Assembly (NCBI GenBank): GCA_002340515.1
Contig: DDMF01000113.1
Location: 5,018-12,478 of the forward strand
Length of the DNA: 7,461 bases
Reading direction: 5' to 3'
Origin: Rhodobacteraceae bacterium UBA2553
GTDB taxonomy: Bacteria; Pseudomonadota; Alphaproteobacteria; Rhodobacterales; Rhodobacteraceae
A model generated the notes under the pieces. That model did no database searches. It saw only the letters and a list, made by a program, of their open reading frames with translations, and was not told where the DNA came from. Of the stretch, positions 1 to 6,064 are shown piece after piece; position 1 is the stretch's first letter, and every line of letters begins with the position of its first letter. The position numbers and the translations under genes are program-made.

Positions 1-698
1 TGGCCCGCGCCAACGGTCTGGATGGCTTCGAGCTCCCACATGCGTGTCATGGCAATCGCCAGTTCGGCTGTGACGCGGGTGTTGTGATCCACGGCTTCTT
101 TGAGCGTTTCCATGTCGGGGATCAGCGAGACCAGCTGTTCGACCCGTTCGAGGGATTGCGCGGCCTCTTCGTAGCTGTTCTCTGCCGCCGCTGACATCAT
201 TGCCCCGGTGCCTGCCTGACTGGCAATGCGCTCAGCCCCCGGATTGCCGCTGCTGGCCATGTCCGAAAGGCTGTCTTGATCAAAGCCCGCATCTTCCAGG
301 GCTTGCGTCATGCGGCCTTCCATTTGAGGGGCGGCATTGCCGATAAGGCCGCTGAAATCGCCACTTTGGATTTGTCGGATGGTGCCAAGAAGATCGCCGA
401 ATTCTTGATCGAGAAGCCCGTCGAGATCGCCGCCCATGGCCATTTCAATGATGTCCGTCGCGCCGGTCAGGGCTGCGTAGGTTTCGTTCAACGTGTCGAG
501 TTGCTGCTGCACCAGATCGAGCTGTTCGAGAAGTGTGTCGAGCTGATCTGTCTGAATGCCGAAATCCTCCAACATCTGCTGCAGTTGGCGAATTTCCTGC
601 GCAATGTTGCGGGTGTCGATCGTTGGTACGCCTTGGGCGCTTGCAGGCGAGACCGCGAGCATTGCGCATGTGAGGATGGCTGAGAAAATGCGGATCAT
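1..698 (-). CDS. virB5: VirB5-like T4SS minor pilin/pilus-tip protein, 3' end cut by window edge
   Basis: About 232 codons are visible, open to the left edge, so the C-terminus is missing. The protein begins MIRIFSAILTCAMLAVSPASA, a clear signal peptide with likely cleavage after ASA (residue 21), so the mature protein starts QGVPTID. The rest is largely helical and rich in Gln, Leu, Asp and Glu, with a coiled-coil-like first 60 residues, a Gly/Asp/Met-rich middle and a second helical segment near residues 175-230. This is the architecture of VirB5/TraC family proteins, which are exported to the periplasm and sit at the pilus tip, where they help pilus assembly and adhesion. Position in the operon after virB2-virB3-virB4 supports this. 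The ATG overlaps the stop of the preceding transglycosylase gene as ATGA, and a GGAGG lies 7 bases upstream. VirB5 proteins diverge strongly in sequence, so the call rests on architecture and context; a TrbJ-like protein is the alternative. Confidence 0.8.
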   Translation of the reverse strand, partial: MIRIFSAILTCAMLAVSPASAQGVPTIDTRNIAQEIRQLQQMLEDFGIQTDQLDTLLEQLDLVQQQLDTLNETYAALTGATDIIEMAMGGDLDGLLDQEFGDLLGTIRQIQSGDFSGLIGNAAPQMEGRMTQALEDAGFDQDSLSDMASSGNPGAERIASQAGTGAMMSAAAENSYEEAAQSLERVEQLVSLIPDMETLKEAVDHNTRVTAELAIAMTRMWELEAIQTVGAG

Positions 699-1843
699 TG
701 AAGTGCCTCCAGATCGAATTGCATGAAGTCTTGTTCACGAGCTTGCGCGGCGGCCATGGTCAGCTCGGCAGCCCCAAGGGGGCGGGTATGGGCGGCTTTG
801 AGGCGGGTACGGATCGCGATCAAGCGCGTGAGTTCGGCGCGTGCGTAAGTGTTCAACGACATGGCGGCGTGGATGTCCTCGGTTTCGCCAATGCGAGTGA
901 TGATGTCCTGCACGCGCAGTGCTGCAGCACGCACGGAAACCATGGAATAATCGCCATAGATCCCCGCGCCAAAGGAGGTGAGGCTCATGGTAGAATTTGC
1001 GAGCAGCACGGGATCGATGGTGCCGAGTGCATCGACGCCGCCAACGCGGACAAGGTAGAGGTTGTAGCGCTCAGGAATGACCTGAACGTAATGTTGCGTT
1101 TCTGCGAAAGGCGGCACGCCGCCGTAGCGTTGCACATTGCCGGGACCAGCATTGTAGGCGGCCAGACCGTGAATGATGTTGCCGTCAAACATGGCCAGCA
1201 TCTGCGCCAGATAGCGCGCGCCGCCGTTGACCTGGATGTAGGGGTTTTCATAATAGGCGGGATAGATCCCGAGATCCTGCGCGGTGCCTGGCATGATCTG
1301 GGTTAGGCCAAACGCGCCCACGGGGGAGCGGGCACCAATGGTGAAGCGGCTCTCTTGCCAGATCAGTGCCTGCAGGAGGCAGCGCCATTGCTTCGGGGAC
1401 AGGCCAGCCGCGCGCACGCCGGACATATTCTGCGTTTCCATGGCTGCGCGAATGATCAGCTGCTCGATGGAGCCTGCGGCATCGCCAAACATCTGGGCAG
1501 CACCGGGATTAGGGTCGACTGAGCCATAGAGCGCATCTGCAGCACTTCCTGGTGAAGTGCCCACTTCCAAACTGGCGACCAGAACGCCTGAATTTCCGCT
1601 GCCGTGCGTGGATGCATCGAGGATGGCTTCTAGCGCTTGCAGTTGCCCTTCTTCGAGTTCTTCGAGCGCTTCTTCTCTGGAAAGGCGGTCTTGCTGCAGC
1701 GCCAGATCCTGCGCGCCTTGGTTCAACACGCGTTCGCGTTGCAAGAACATGCCCGCATCAAAGGTAGGCACGCCTTGCGCAAACGCCATGGGCGCTGCGA
1801 GCAACACCAAGCCCGCGAGGATATGCGGGCAAAGGCTATTCAT
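695..1843 (-). CDS. Lytic transglycosylase (SLT domain) with VirB5-like flanking segments
   Basis: This 382-aa exported protein has a signal peptide at residues 1-22 (cleavage after AFA). A Glu/Leu/Gln-rich coiled-coil-like segment spans residues 23-77, followed by a Gly/Ser/Ala linker and an SLT (goose-lysozyme-like) domain at about 150-265. The domain shows WQESRF with the probable catalytic Glu164, the GAFGLTQIMPGTA motif at 176-188 and the AAYNAGPGNV motif at 228-237. The SLT family cleaves the glycan MurNAc-GlcNAc bond to form 1,6-anhydro-MurNAc; in a T4SS this opens the peptidoglycan for the secretion channel. A further helical stretch of about 115 residues follows the domain. The first segment and the last part resemble the two ends of the adjacent VirB5-like protein (see findings), which is unusual for a VirB1 protein. 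The start overlaps the preceding lipoprotein gene by 8 bases and has no strong ribosome-binding site, suggesting coupled translation. The end overlaps virB5 by 4 bases. Confidence 0.9.
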   Translation of the reverse strand: MNSLCPHILAGLVLLAAPMAFAQGVPTFDAGMFLQRERVLNQGAQDLALQQDRLSREEALEELEEGQLQALEAILDASTHGSGNSGVLVASLEVGTSPGSAADALYGSVDPNPGAAQMFGDAAGSIEQLIIRAAMETQNMSGVRAAGLSPKQWRCLLQALIWQESRFTIGARSPVGAFGLTQIMPGTAQDLGIYPAYYENPYIQVNGGARYLAQMLAMFDGNIIHGLAAYNAGPGNVQRYGGVPPFAETQHYVQVIPERYNLYLVRVGGVDALGTIDPVLLANSTMSLTSFGAGIYGDYSMVSVRAAALRVQDIITRIGETEDIHAAMSLNTYARAELTRLIAIRTRLKAAHTRPLGAAELTMAAAQAREQDFMQFDLEALQ

Positions 1844-1994
1844 TCAGGTCGCCAATCGGTCCAAGCAGCTCGAAATTGCAATTACTGCGGCTGACCTCGG
1901 CAAAGGAGGTGAAGCATTCTGCCTCAGAGGGCCGGTACTCCGCGCAGGCCGTGAGGGTCAGAAGGGTGAGTGTCAGGGCGAAAAGCTTGAGCAT
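1836..1994 (-). CDS. Small T4SS-associated lipoprotein (VirB7-like or entry-exclusion-like)
   Basis: A 52-codon gene fills the gap between virB4 and the second transglycosylase. It starts MLKLFALTLTLLTLTAC and continues AEYRPSEAEC, ending GPIGDLNE. The hydrophobic leader ends in a lipobox (LTAC), so Cys17 would be the acylated first residue of a mature lipoprotein of about 36 residues. Two more cysteines (Cys27 and Cys39, 11 residues between them) could form a disulfide. The ATG overlaps the virB4 stop as TGATG, a GGAGA lies 8 bases upstream, and the TAG overlaps the next gene by 8 bases, so both ends fit the operon exactly. Small lipoproteins of virB operons are typically VirB7 (which binds VirB9 and anchors the outer-membrane ring) or EexN-type entry-exclusion proteins. 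The position after virB4 rather than next to virB8/virB9, and the Cys pair, lean slightly towards the exclusion type, but the sequence alone does not decide it. Confidence 0.85.
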   Translation of the reverse strand: MLKLFALTLTLLTLTACAEYRPSEAECFTSFAEVSRSNCNFELLGPIGDLNE

Positions 1995-4354
1995 CAAATC
2001 TGTCTCCAAAAATCAGGGTTCTCGCGATAATCCGCGCCGACCAGCGCTTCGCCTTTTTCCATGCCGCCAAGGATCGTGAGATATGGGCCAAGGGCGCTAA
2101 GGTCGGCATCGATCACGACCGAGCCTTGATCGTCGCGCACCATCGCCAGACGGGAATTACTGCCGGTGCCGAGCAGAACGCTGAGCTCTTTGTCAGTGAG
2201 CCCAAGCATCGAGTAATCACTGGCCGAAGCGCGAATGTTGGGAAGCAAGAGTTGCGTCGGCACAGCCTCGACAATCGTTTTGCCGGTGCGGGTTTTCTCA
2301 AGTTGGCTTGCGTATTGAGTCATCATCACGACGACCGCGTTCTGTTTGCGCGCGGTCACAAGCCAGTTGCTGAGCCGGTCAGCAAAATACGGGTTATCCA
2401 GCGCCTTCCAGGCCTCATCGATGATGATCAACGTCGGCTTGCGATCCTCGATCACACGCTCCACTCGCCGAAACAGGTAGGACAAGACCGCCATGCGTTC
2501 CTTCTCGCTTTCGCTGTCGAGAATGCCGGTCAGGTCGAAACCGACCACATCACCATCGAGTGAGAAGGTATCCTCGGCGCTTTGCCCAAAGATCCAGCCG
2601 TAGCGGCCAATTGAGGTCCATTCCTGAATCCGTTCGAACAGATCCCCTTCGTCAGCTCCCGCCACAAAGAGCGAGGCCAAATCCTGCCAGTTGCGAAGGG
2701 CGGCATCGCTGGCTCCGGCGTTCTGGCGCACCACTTCCTGAATGCGGTTGATCTGGACCGGGCTCAGGGGCTTGTCGGAGCGATGCAAAAGGGTGGCCAA
2801 CCAATCAGAAAGCCAGGCTTGCCCGGGCCCGTCGATTTCTGTGCGGAGCGGGTTCAGACCGGTTGCCTCGCCCGCCTTGATAGCGCTGTAGCGGCCGCCA
2901 TTGGCGCATACGGCCATTTCCATGCCCGCGCGATAGTCGAAGACAAACACGCGCGCGTCGCAGCGCCGGGCTTGGGTCATGAGGAAGGCTGACAACACCG
3001 ACTTGCCAGAGCCAGGACGGCCAAGGATCAAAGCATGACCACCGGTCGGCTCTTTGTCTGGCTGTCCGGCCTCGTGATAGTTGAACAGAAAGCCTGAGCG
3101 TTCAGGCGTCGGGAAGAGAGTGATCGGCTTGCCCCAAGGCACTTTGTGTCCGGGTTTGCCCAGTTGACCGCGATGCAGCGCTGCGAGGTCGGCAAAGTTC
3201 GTGTTTGTGATGGCGGCCTTGCGGCTGCGCATCTGCCCGTTGCCCGGATGTTGAGCGAAATAATGGGTACGGGCGGCAAAGCTCTCGTTGACCAAATTGA
3301 CGCCTTCACTGGCGGCGATATTGCGCACCTCGGCAGCGATGGTCTCCAACTTTTGCTCAGAATCGGCGAAAACCGTGACCGTCATGTGATGATCACCAAA
3401 GCTGAGCCGCTTGGATTCTAGATCATCCAGCGCGTCGACTAGTTCTTCGGCCAATGAGATGGCCCCGTTATCGCTAGCCTTCATCAGGCGCTGTTGCCGT
3501 TTGATCCGGCTGGCCATGATGTTGCTGTTGATCGGTGTGAAGGAGTGGGTGACCACCATGTCGATAGGCAGGTTCAGTTCATCGAACATGGCGCAGTTGG
3601 TTTTGGCCGGATAGGTCTTGATGGCAAAGCTGGCGCCAAACCGCTTGCCCACCGTCCCATCGCCCAGCGTAAAACCGCGCCCCTGAAACGTAACCCGTGT
3701 GTTGGCCACATCCTCGGCAATAATACCAAAGCGCGATTTTGCGAAGAGCGGCCGTTCCTGACCTATGTTGAGTGCGCCAAGAAAGCCGAGCAATTCGCCG
3801 CTTTCCGCCCCGAGCAGGCGCGGGTTCATTTCGGTAAAGGACGACTGTAGGAACCCGACGACCTCGCTGAGCTTGCGCAATTGCTTGGTGGTCTGGTCTT
3901 TGAGCTGGGCGATCGAGTCTGAGCGTTTCAGGCGCAACCGCGCGGCAAGGGGCGGACGCTTTAGAACCGTGAGCGTGAGTGTTTTGTCGCGCAGGCCTGC
4001 TTGCGATATTGCCGCCTGCCACTGGGTATCGAGCGCTTGCGCAAATCCCCCGTCAGGCACCGGCGGCAGCGTAGTCTCAATTGCCTTTGAAACCTTGTGC
4101 ACGTAGAAACTATATTCCGGTCCGATCTGCGCGATGATCGCAGCAAAGAGGGCGCGGATCTTCTCCAGATGCGCGTCGTCGCTGGTCATGCTATTGACGC
4201 CGTCAAGACGGATGCACTGGAACAGTGCATTGCCGCGCGTGCGGATCGTCACATCATTCACGAGACTGATATAGGGAAGCATGCTGGCCATCGGGCGCTC
4301 TTGGCGCGCCCAGTCCGGCAGCATGGCAAGATCATCCGAAGGATCACGGAGCAT
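1994..4354 (-). CDS. virB4: VirB4 family T4SS ATPase
   Basis: This 786-aa protein is the usual length for VirB4/CagE/TrbE ATPases, the inner-membrane-associated motors that drive pilus biogenesis and substrate transfer. The N-terminal half (about 1-400) is the family-specific region that contacts VirB3 and the inner-membrane complex. The C-terminal half is a RecA-like ATPase: Walker A GRPGSGKS at 445-452 (Lys451), Walker B LIIIDEAW at 642-649 (Asp646, Glu647), and the downstream VVVMMTQ segment around 674-680 that matches the conserved Gln motif of this ATPase group. No key motif is missing. The chosen ATG lies 11 bases inside virB3 and is preceded by GGGGGA with about 6 bases of spacing. The TGA shares one base with the start of the small lipoprotein gene. 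A perfect 8-bp inverted repeat lies near the start of the gene (4212-4230). Confidence 0.97.
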   Translation of the reverse strand: MLRDPSDDLAMLPDWARQERPMASMLPYISLVNDVTIRTRGNALFQCIRLDGVNSMTSDDAHLEKIRALFAAIIAQIGPEYSFYVHKVSKAIETTLPPVPDGGFAQALDTQWQAAISQAGLRDKTLTLTVLKRPPLAARLRLKRSDSIAQLKDQTTKQLRKLSEVVGFLQSSFTEMNPRLLGAESGELLGFLGALNIGQERPLFAKSRFGIIAEDVANTRVTFQGRGFTLGDGTVGKRFGASFAIKTYPAKTNCAMFDELNLPIDMVVTHSFTPINSNIMASRIKRQQRLMKASDNGAISLAEELVDALDDLESKRLSFGDHHMTVTVFADSEQKLETIAAEVRNIAASEGVNLVNESFAARTHYFAQHPGNGQMRSRKAAITNTNFADLAALHRGQLGKPGHKVPWGKPITLFPTPERSGFLFNYHEAGQPDKEPTGGHALILGRPGSGKSVLSAFLMTQARRCDARVFVFDYRAGMEMAVCANGGRYSAIKAGEATGLNPLRTEIDGPGQAWLSDWLATLLHRSDKPLSPVQINRIQEVVRQNAGASDAALRNWQDLASLFVAGADEGDLFERIQEWTSIGRYGWIFGQSAEDTFSLDGDVVGFDLTGILDSESEKERMAVLSYLFRRVERVIEDRKPTLIIIDEAWKALDNPYFADRLSNWLVTARKQNAVVVMMTQYASQLEKTRTGKTIVEAVPTQLLLPNIRASASDYSMLGLTDKELSVLLGTGSNSRLAMVRDDQGSVVIDADLSALGPYLTILGGMEKGEALVGADYRENPDFWRQI

Positions 4355-4622
4355 AGCTGTCCCCCGAATGGATCTTGCGATTTGGCGTCGGGGGCGTTTC
4401 CTGCAGCGCGGTGACCATCACCTCAAGAAAGGCCGGGTCCCAGTCTGCCGCTTTCCACAGCGCGGGATAGGCCAGAGCGGCGATGATGATCACCGGCCAG
4501 CTCTGAACCCACAGAAACAGCAGCACAAACCCGAAGAGCCAGACCATCGCATACATGATCGGCAGCCCAATGAGCTTTGGCGGCCGGATCAGGCCTAGGA
4601 AGAGGCAGGTTTGGGTTGCCAT
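4344..4622 (-). CDS. virB3: VirB3 family inner-membrane T4SS protein
   Basis: A 92-aa protein with a short N-terminus containing the LIRPP stretch that matches the family's typical L(T/I)RPP motif. One long or two closely spaced hydrophobic segments follow at about 18-55, then a soluble C-terminal tail. VirB3 sits in the inner membrane, associates with VirB4 and is needed for pilus assembly; some systems fuse the two. Size, motif and position between virB2 and virB4 all agree. Seven bases separate it from the virB2 stop and its last 11 bases overlap virB4, consistent with coupling. The ribosome-binding site is weak: the nearest G-rich run is about 14 bases upstream of the ATG, so translation may depend on ribosomes arriving from virB2. 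Confidence 0.92.
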   Translation of the reverse strand: MATQTCLFLGLIRPPKLIGLPIMYAMVWLFGFVLLFLWVQSWPVIIIAALAYPALWKAADWDPAFLEVMVTALQETPPTPNRKIHSGDSYAP

Positions 4623-4629
4623 GTCGGAT

Positions 4630-4920
4630 TTACGCGCCCCAGATCGCGGTCACGATGGTCGGCGCTGCCGCGATGCCCGCGATAGCGACCAGTACCCATA
4701 GGGCTTGGCGGAAGTCCAGAATCCCGAAGAGCCAGGACAGGAACACACCGATCAAAGCCAAGGTGCCAATCACGATGCCCAAGGGACCGGTGATCGTGTC
4801 GACGATGCCTTGCAGAAGGTTCTGCACCGGCGAGAGGTCGATACTTTGCGCGAGCGCGGGATTGGCAATCATCAAACTGACCAGAGTCAGCGAAAGGATC
4901 ATGCGGATTTTTGTGTGCAT
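4630..4920 (-). CDS. virB2: VirB2 family major pilin
   Basis: A 96-aa pro-pilin. The leader (MHTKIRMILSLTLVSLMIANPALA) ends in ALA, a good signal-peptidase site at residue 24, leaving a mature pilin of about 72 residues. The mature part has the VirB2 layout: a short polar N-terminus, a hydrophobic helix at about 43-64 (GPLGIVIGTLALIGVFLSWL), a short loop with FRQ, and a second hydrophobic helix at about 72-93. VirB2 subunits insert in the inner membrane and are extracted to build the conjugative pilus. The start shares one base with the stop of the preceding transglycosylase gene (TGATG), with a GGAG about 9 bases upstream. Confidence 0.93.
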   Translation of the reverse strand: MHTKIRMILSLTLVSLMIANPALAQSIDLSPVQNLLQGIVDTITGPLGIVIGTLALIGVFLSWLFGILDFRQALWVLVAIAGIAAAPTIVTAIWGA

Positions 4921-5657
4921 CAGGAGGCTCCAGTCAGTCGATCACGCACGGCCATGACACGGCGCACGTGATTTTGGGTTTCTTGGTAAGGGGGAATGCC
5001 GTCATAGCGCGCGACCGCGTCAGGCCCCGCGTTGTAAGCCGCAAGTGCAAGTTCCGGCGTGCCGAATTGCGCCAGCATCATCAGAAGGTATCGAGCAGAG
5101 CCATCCAGATTGGCCTGCCAGTCGTGAGGGTCCACACCAAGTTGCGCAGCCGTAGCTGGCATCAATTGGCCGAGACCGATCGCGCCTGCAGAGCTGCGCG
5201 CGTTTGCGCGATAGGCGCTTTCGATCTCGATATTCGCTTGGAAAAGCGTCTGCCATTCGGACACAGACAGACCGGCGCGGCGCAGGGCAGGGTGCCCGCC
5301 ATAGCGATGCGCGGTACTTTCAAGGGCTGCAAGGATTTCGGGGCGGGGGATTGCTGGCGCGGGCCCAGACTCAATCGACATGCGGGGCGCTTGCTGTTCT
5401 GGCGCTGCGAAGACTGTCAGTTCTGGTGCATTCGCGCCTACGCCGTCGATGTAGCTTTGCGCAAAACCGGACTGAGGAGCTTTGGTTTCCAACTGGCCAT
5501 CAGCCCGCATTGAGAGCACGAAACCTTCAGCGCCAGCAGGGGCTGCGATAAACGCAGCAAGGAGGGTAAATACTTTAGTCGGTGTTGCCTGGCTTGTGAG
5601 AAGCGACTTTGCCTTCGACCATTGGGATTGAAATGATCGATACGTCCAGCCCAGCAA
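4920..5657 (-). CDS. virB1: VirB1-type lytic transglycosylase; start codon uncertain
   Basis: The reading frame encodes a signal-peptide-like stretch (TKVFTLLAAFIAAPAGA, coding bases about 5579-5529), an Ala/Pro-rich linker and a C-terminal SLT domain. The domain has EIESAYR (second Glu likely catalytic), GAIGLGQLMPATAAQLG and LALAAYNAGPDAV, which are the normal catalytic and binding motifs of VirB1 peptidoglycan-cleaving enzymes. Position directly before virB2 is the classical virB1 place, and the stop overlaps the virB2 start as TGATG. The start is a problem: no ATG, GTG or TTG lies just before the signal peptide. I chose an in-frame TTG at 5657, which gives a long basic N-region before the hydrophobic core but has a poor ribosome-binding site. 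The frame stays open to an ATG at 5876, but that would overlap the 117-aa gene by about 300 bases. The internal ATG at 5510 would lose the signal peptide. Confidence 0.85.
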   Translation of the reverse strand: MLGWTYRSFQSQWSKAKSLLTSQATPTKVFTLLAAFIAAPAGAEGFVLSMRADGQLETKAPQSGFAQSYIDGVGANAPELTVFAAPEQQAPRMSIESGPAPAIPRPEILAALESTAHRYGGHPALRRAGLSVSEWQTLFQANIEIESAYRANARSSAGAIGLGQLMPATAAQLGVDPHDWQANLDGSARYLLMMLAQFGTPELALAAYNAGPDAVARYDGIPPYQETQNHVRRVMAVRDRLTGAS

Positions 5658-5928
5658 GGAAGCTCGATAAGCCGTTGATTGTCTTGAATTCTCGCGCGGC
5701 CATGTTGTTGCGCGCAGTGACAAGCAGGCGTCGCGTCTCACCGTCAGGCGAGACGCAATGCACGGTCCAAACCCCGGACCATTGAGCACTTGTTCGTTTG
5801 GGCGTAACGCGGCACACGACATCCGCCGAATGTCCTTCGGCAAGCAGTGCGCGCAGCCCTTCTTCGCTAACAACATTGGGGGCGTCTTGCATCAAATTCA
5901 TTGAAACGGGCCTTGCAGAACTTTGCAT
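5575..5928 (-). CDS. Hypothetical protein, first gene of the virB operon
   Basis: A 117-aa protein without signal peptide or membrane segment, so probably cytoplasmic. I do not recognise it with confidence. Residues about 38-75 look like a beta-rich segment (VVCRVTPKR, VWTVHCVSPDGETRRLLVTAR), followed by REFKTINGLSSFLAGLDVSII. A basic strand, then FKT/FxTL, then a helix ending in LGI-like is reminiscent of small plasmid partition-associated (ParC-like) proteins; this resemblance is from memory and weak. It is the first gene read leftward from the divergent promoter region and runs into virB1, whose presumed signal peptide begins at the stop codon. Start choice is open: the ATG at 5928 has GAGGG at long spacing (about 12), whereas the ATG at 5901 has AAGG about 9 bases upstream and would give 108 aa. 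That the virB1 frame is also open across this gene leaves a little doubt, but the promoter position and composition favour this one. Confidence 0.72.
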   Translation of the reverse strand: MQSSARPVSMNLMQDAPNVVSEEGLRALLAEGHSADVVCRVTPKRTSAQWSGVWTVHCVSPDGETRRLLVTARNNMAAREFKTINGLSSFLAGLDVSIISIPMVEGKVASHKPGNTD

Positions 5929-5946
5929 GGACCCGGCAGTCCCTCA

Positions 5947-5976
5947 TGGACTACCAGATCGATACATGATTATAAT
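5947..5976 (+). promoter_or_regulatory. Candidate promoter for the rightward 94-aa gene
   Basis: On the plus strand TGGACT (5947-5952, 4 of 6 matches to the sigma-70 -35 box) is followed after 18 bases by a perfect TATAAT (5971-5976). Transcription would start near 5983, just before the inverted repeat, and give a leader of about 80 bases before the ATG at 6065. The -10 boxes of the two strands overlap, so the two directions could compete. Confidence 0.4.
5969..5974 (-). promoter_or_regulatory. Candidate -10 box for the leftward virB operon
   Basis: A perfect TATAAT on the minus strand lies about 40 bases upstream of the first operon gene. No good -35 hexamer is found at 16-18 bases; the region where it would fall (5992-5998) lies in the left arm of the inverted repeat at 5986-6015. 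If this promoter is real, it may need an activator or be controlled through that repeat. Confidence 0.4.
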
Positions 5977-5985
5977 TTTGCGATC

Positions 5986-6015
5986 AAGAGGTGCATTTTG
6001 AATTGATGCACTCTT
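5986..6015. promoter_or_regulatory. Inverted repeat, candidate operator between divergent genes
   Basis: AAGAGGTGCAT (5986-5996) and ATGCACTCTT (6006-6015) are inverted copies that match except for one unpaired base. The inner part, GTGCAT with ATGCAC, is perfect. The arms are separated by 9 bases, so the centres of the arms lie about two helical turns apart, which suits a dimeric DNA-binding protein. It covers the -35 area of the leftward candidate promoter and the expected start of rightward transcription, so binding could affect both directions. No regulator gene is recognisable in the window. Confidence 0.5.
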
Positions 6016-6064
6016 TATGCTTTGAAGCGAACTTACTGCAACGGAGTGGCTGAGCCAAGATAAT

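Noticed and set aside
276..683. Rightward 135-aa open frame across the virB5 gene
   Set aside because: It lies opposite the VirB5-like gene, has no ribosome-binding site or motif, and mirrors the codon pattern of the minus-strand gene.
698..1306. Rightward 202-aa open frame opposite the transglycosylase
   Set aside because: The minus-strand frame has a signal peptide and full SLT motifs; the plus frame is His/Gly-rich without a recognisable pattern.
4911..5513. Rightward 200-aa open frame opposite virB1
   Set aside because: Shadow of the catalytic domain of VirB1 on the other strand.
5733..5756. GCGTCTC/GAGACGC inverted repeat inside the 117-aa gene
   Set aside because: A 7-bp stem with a 10-base loop in coding DNA is plausible by chance and has no supporting context.
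5577..5876. VirB1 starting at the ATG at 5876
   Set aside because: The extra residues are Cys/Arg/Ser-rich, not signal-peptide-like, and would overlap the 117-aa gene almost fully; it places the real signal peptide 100 residues inside.
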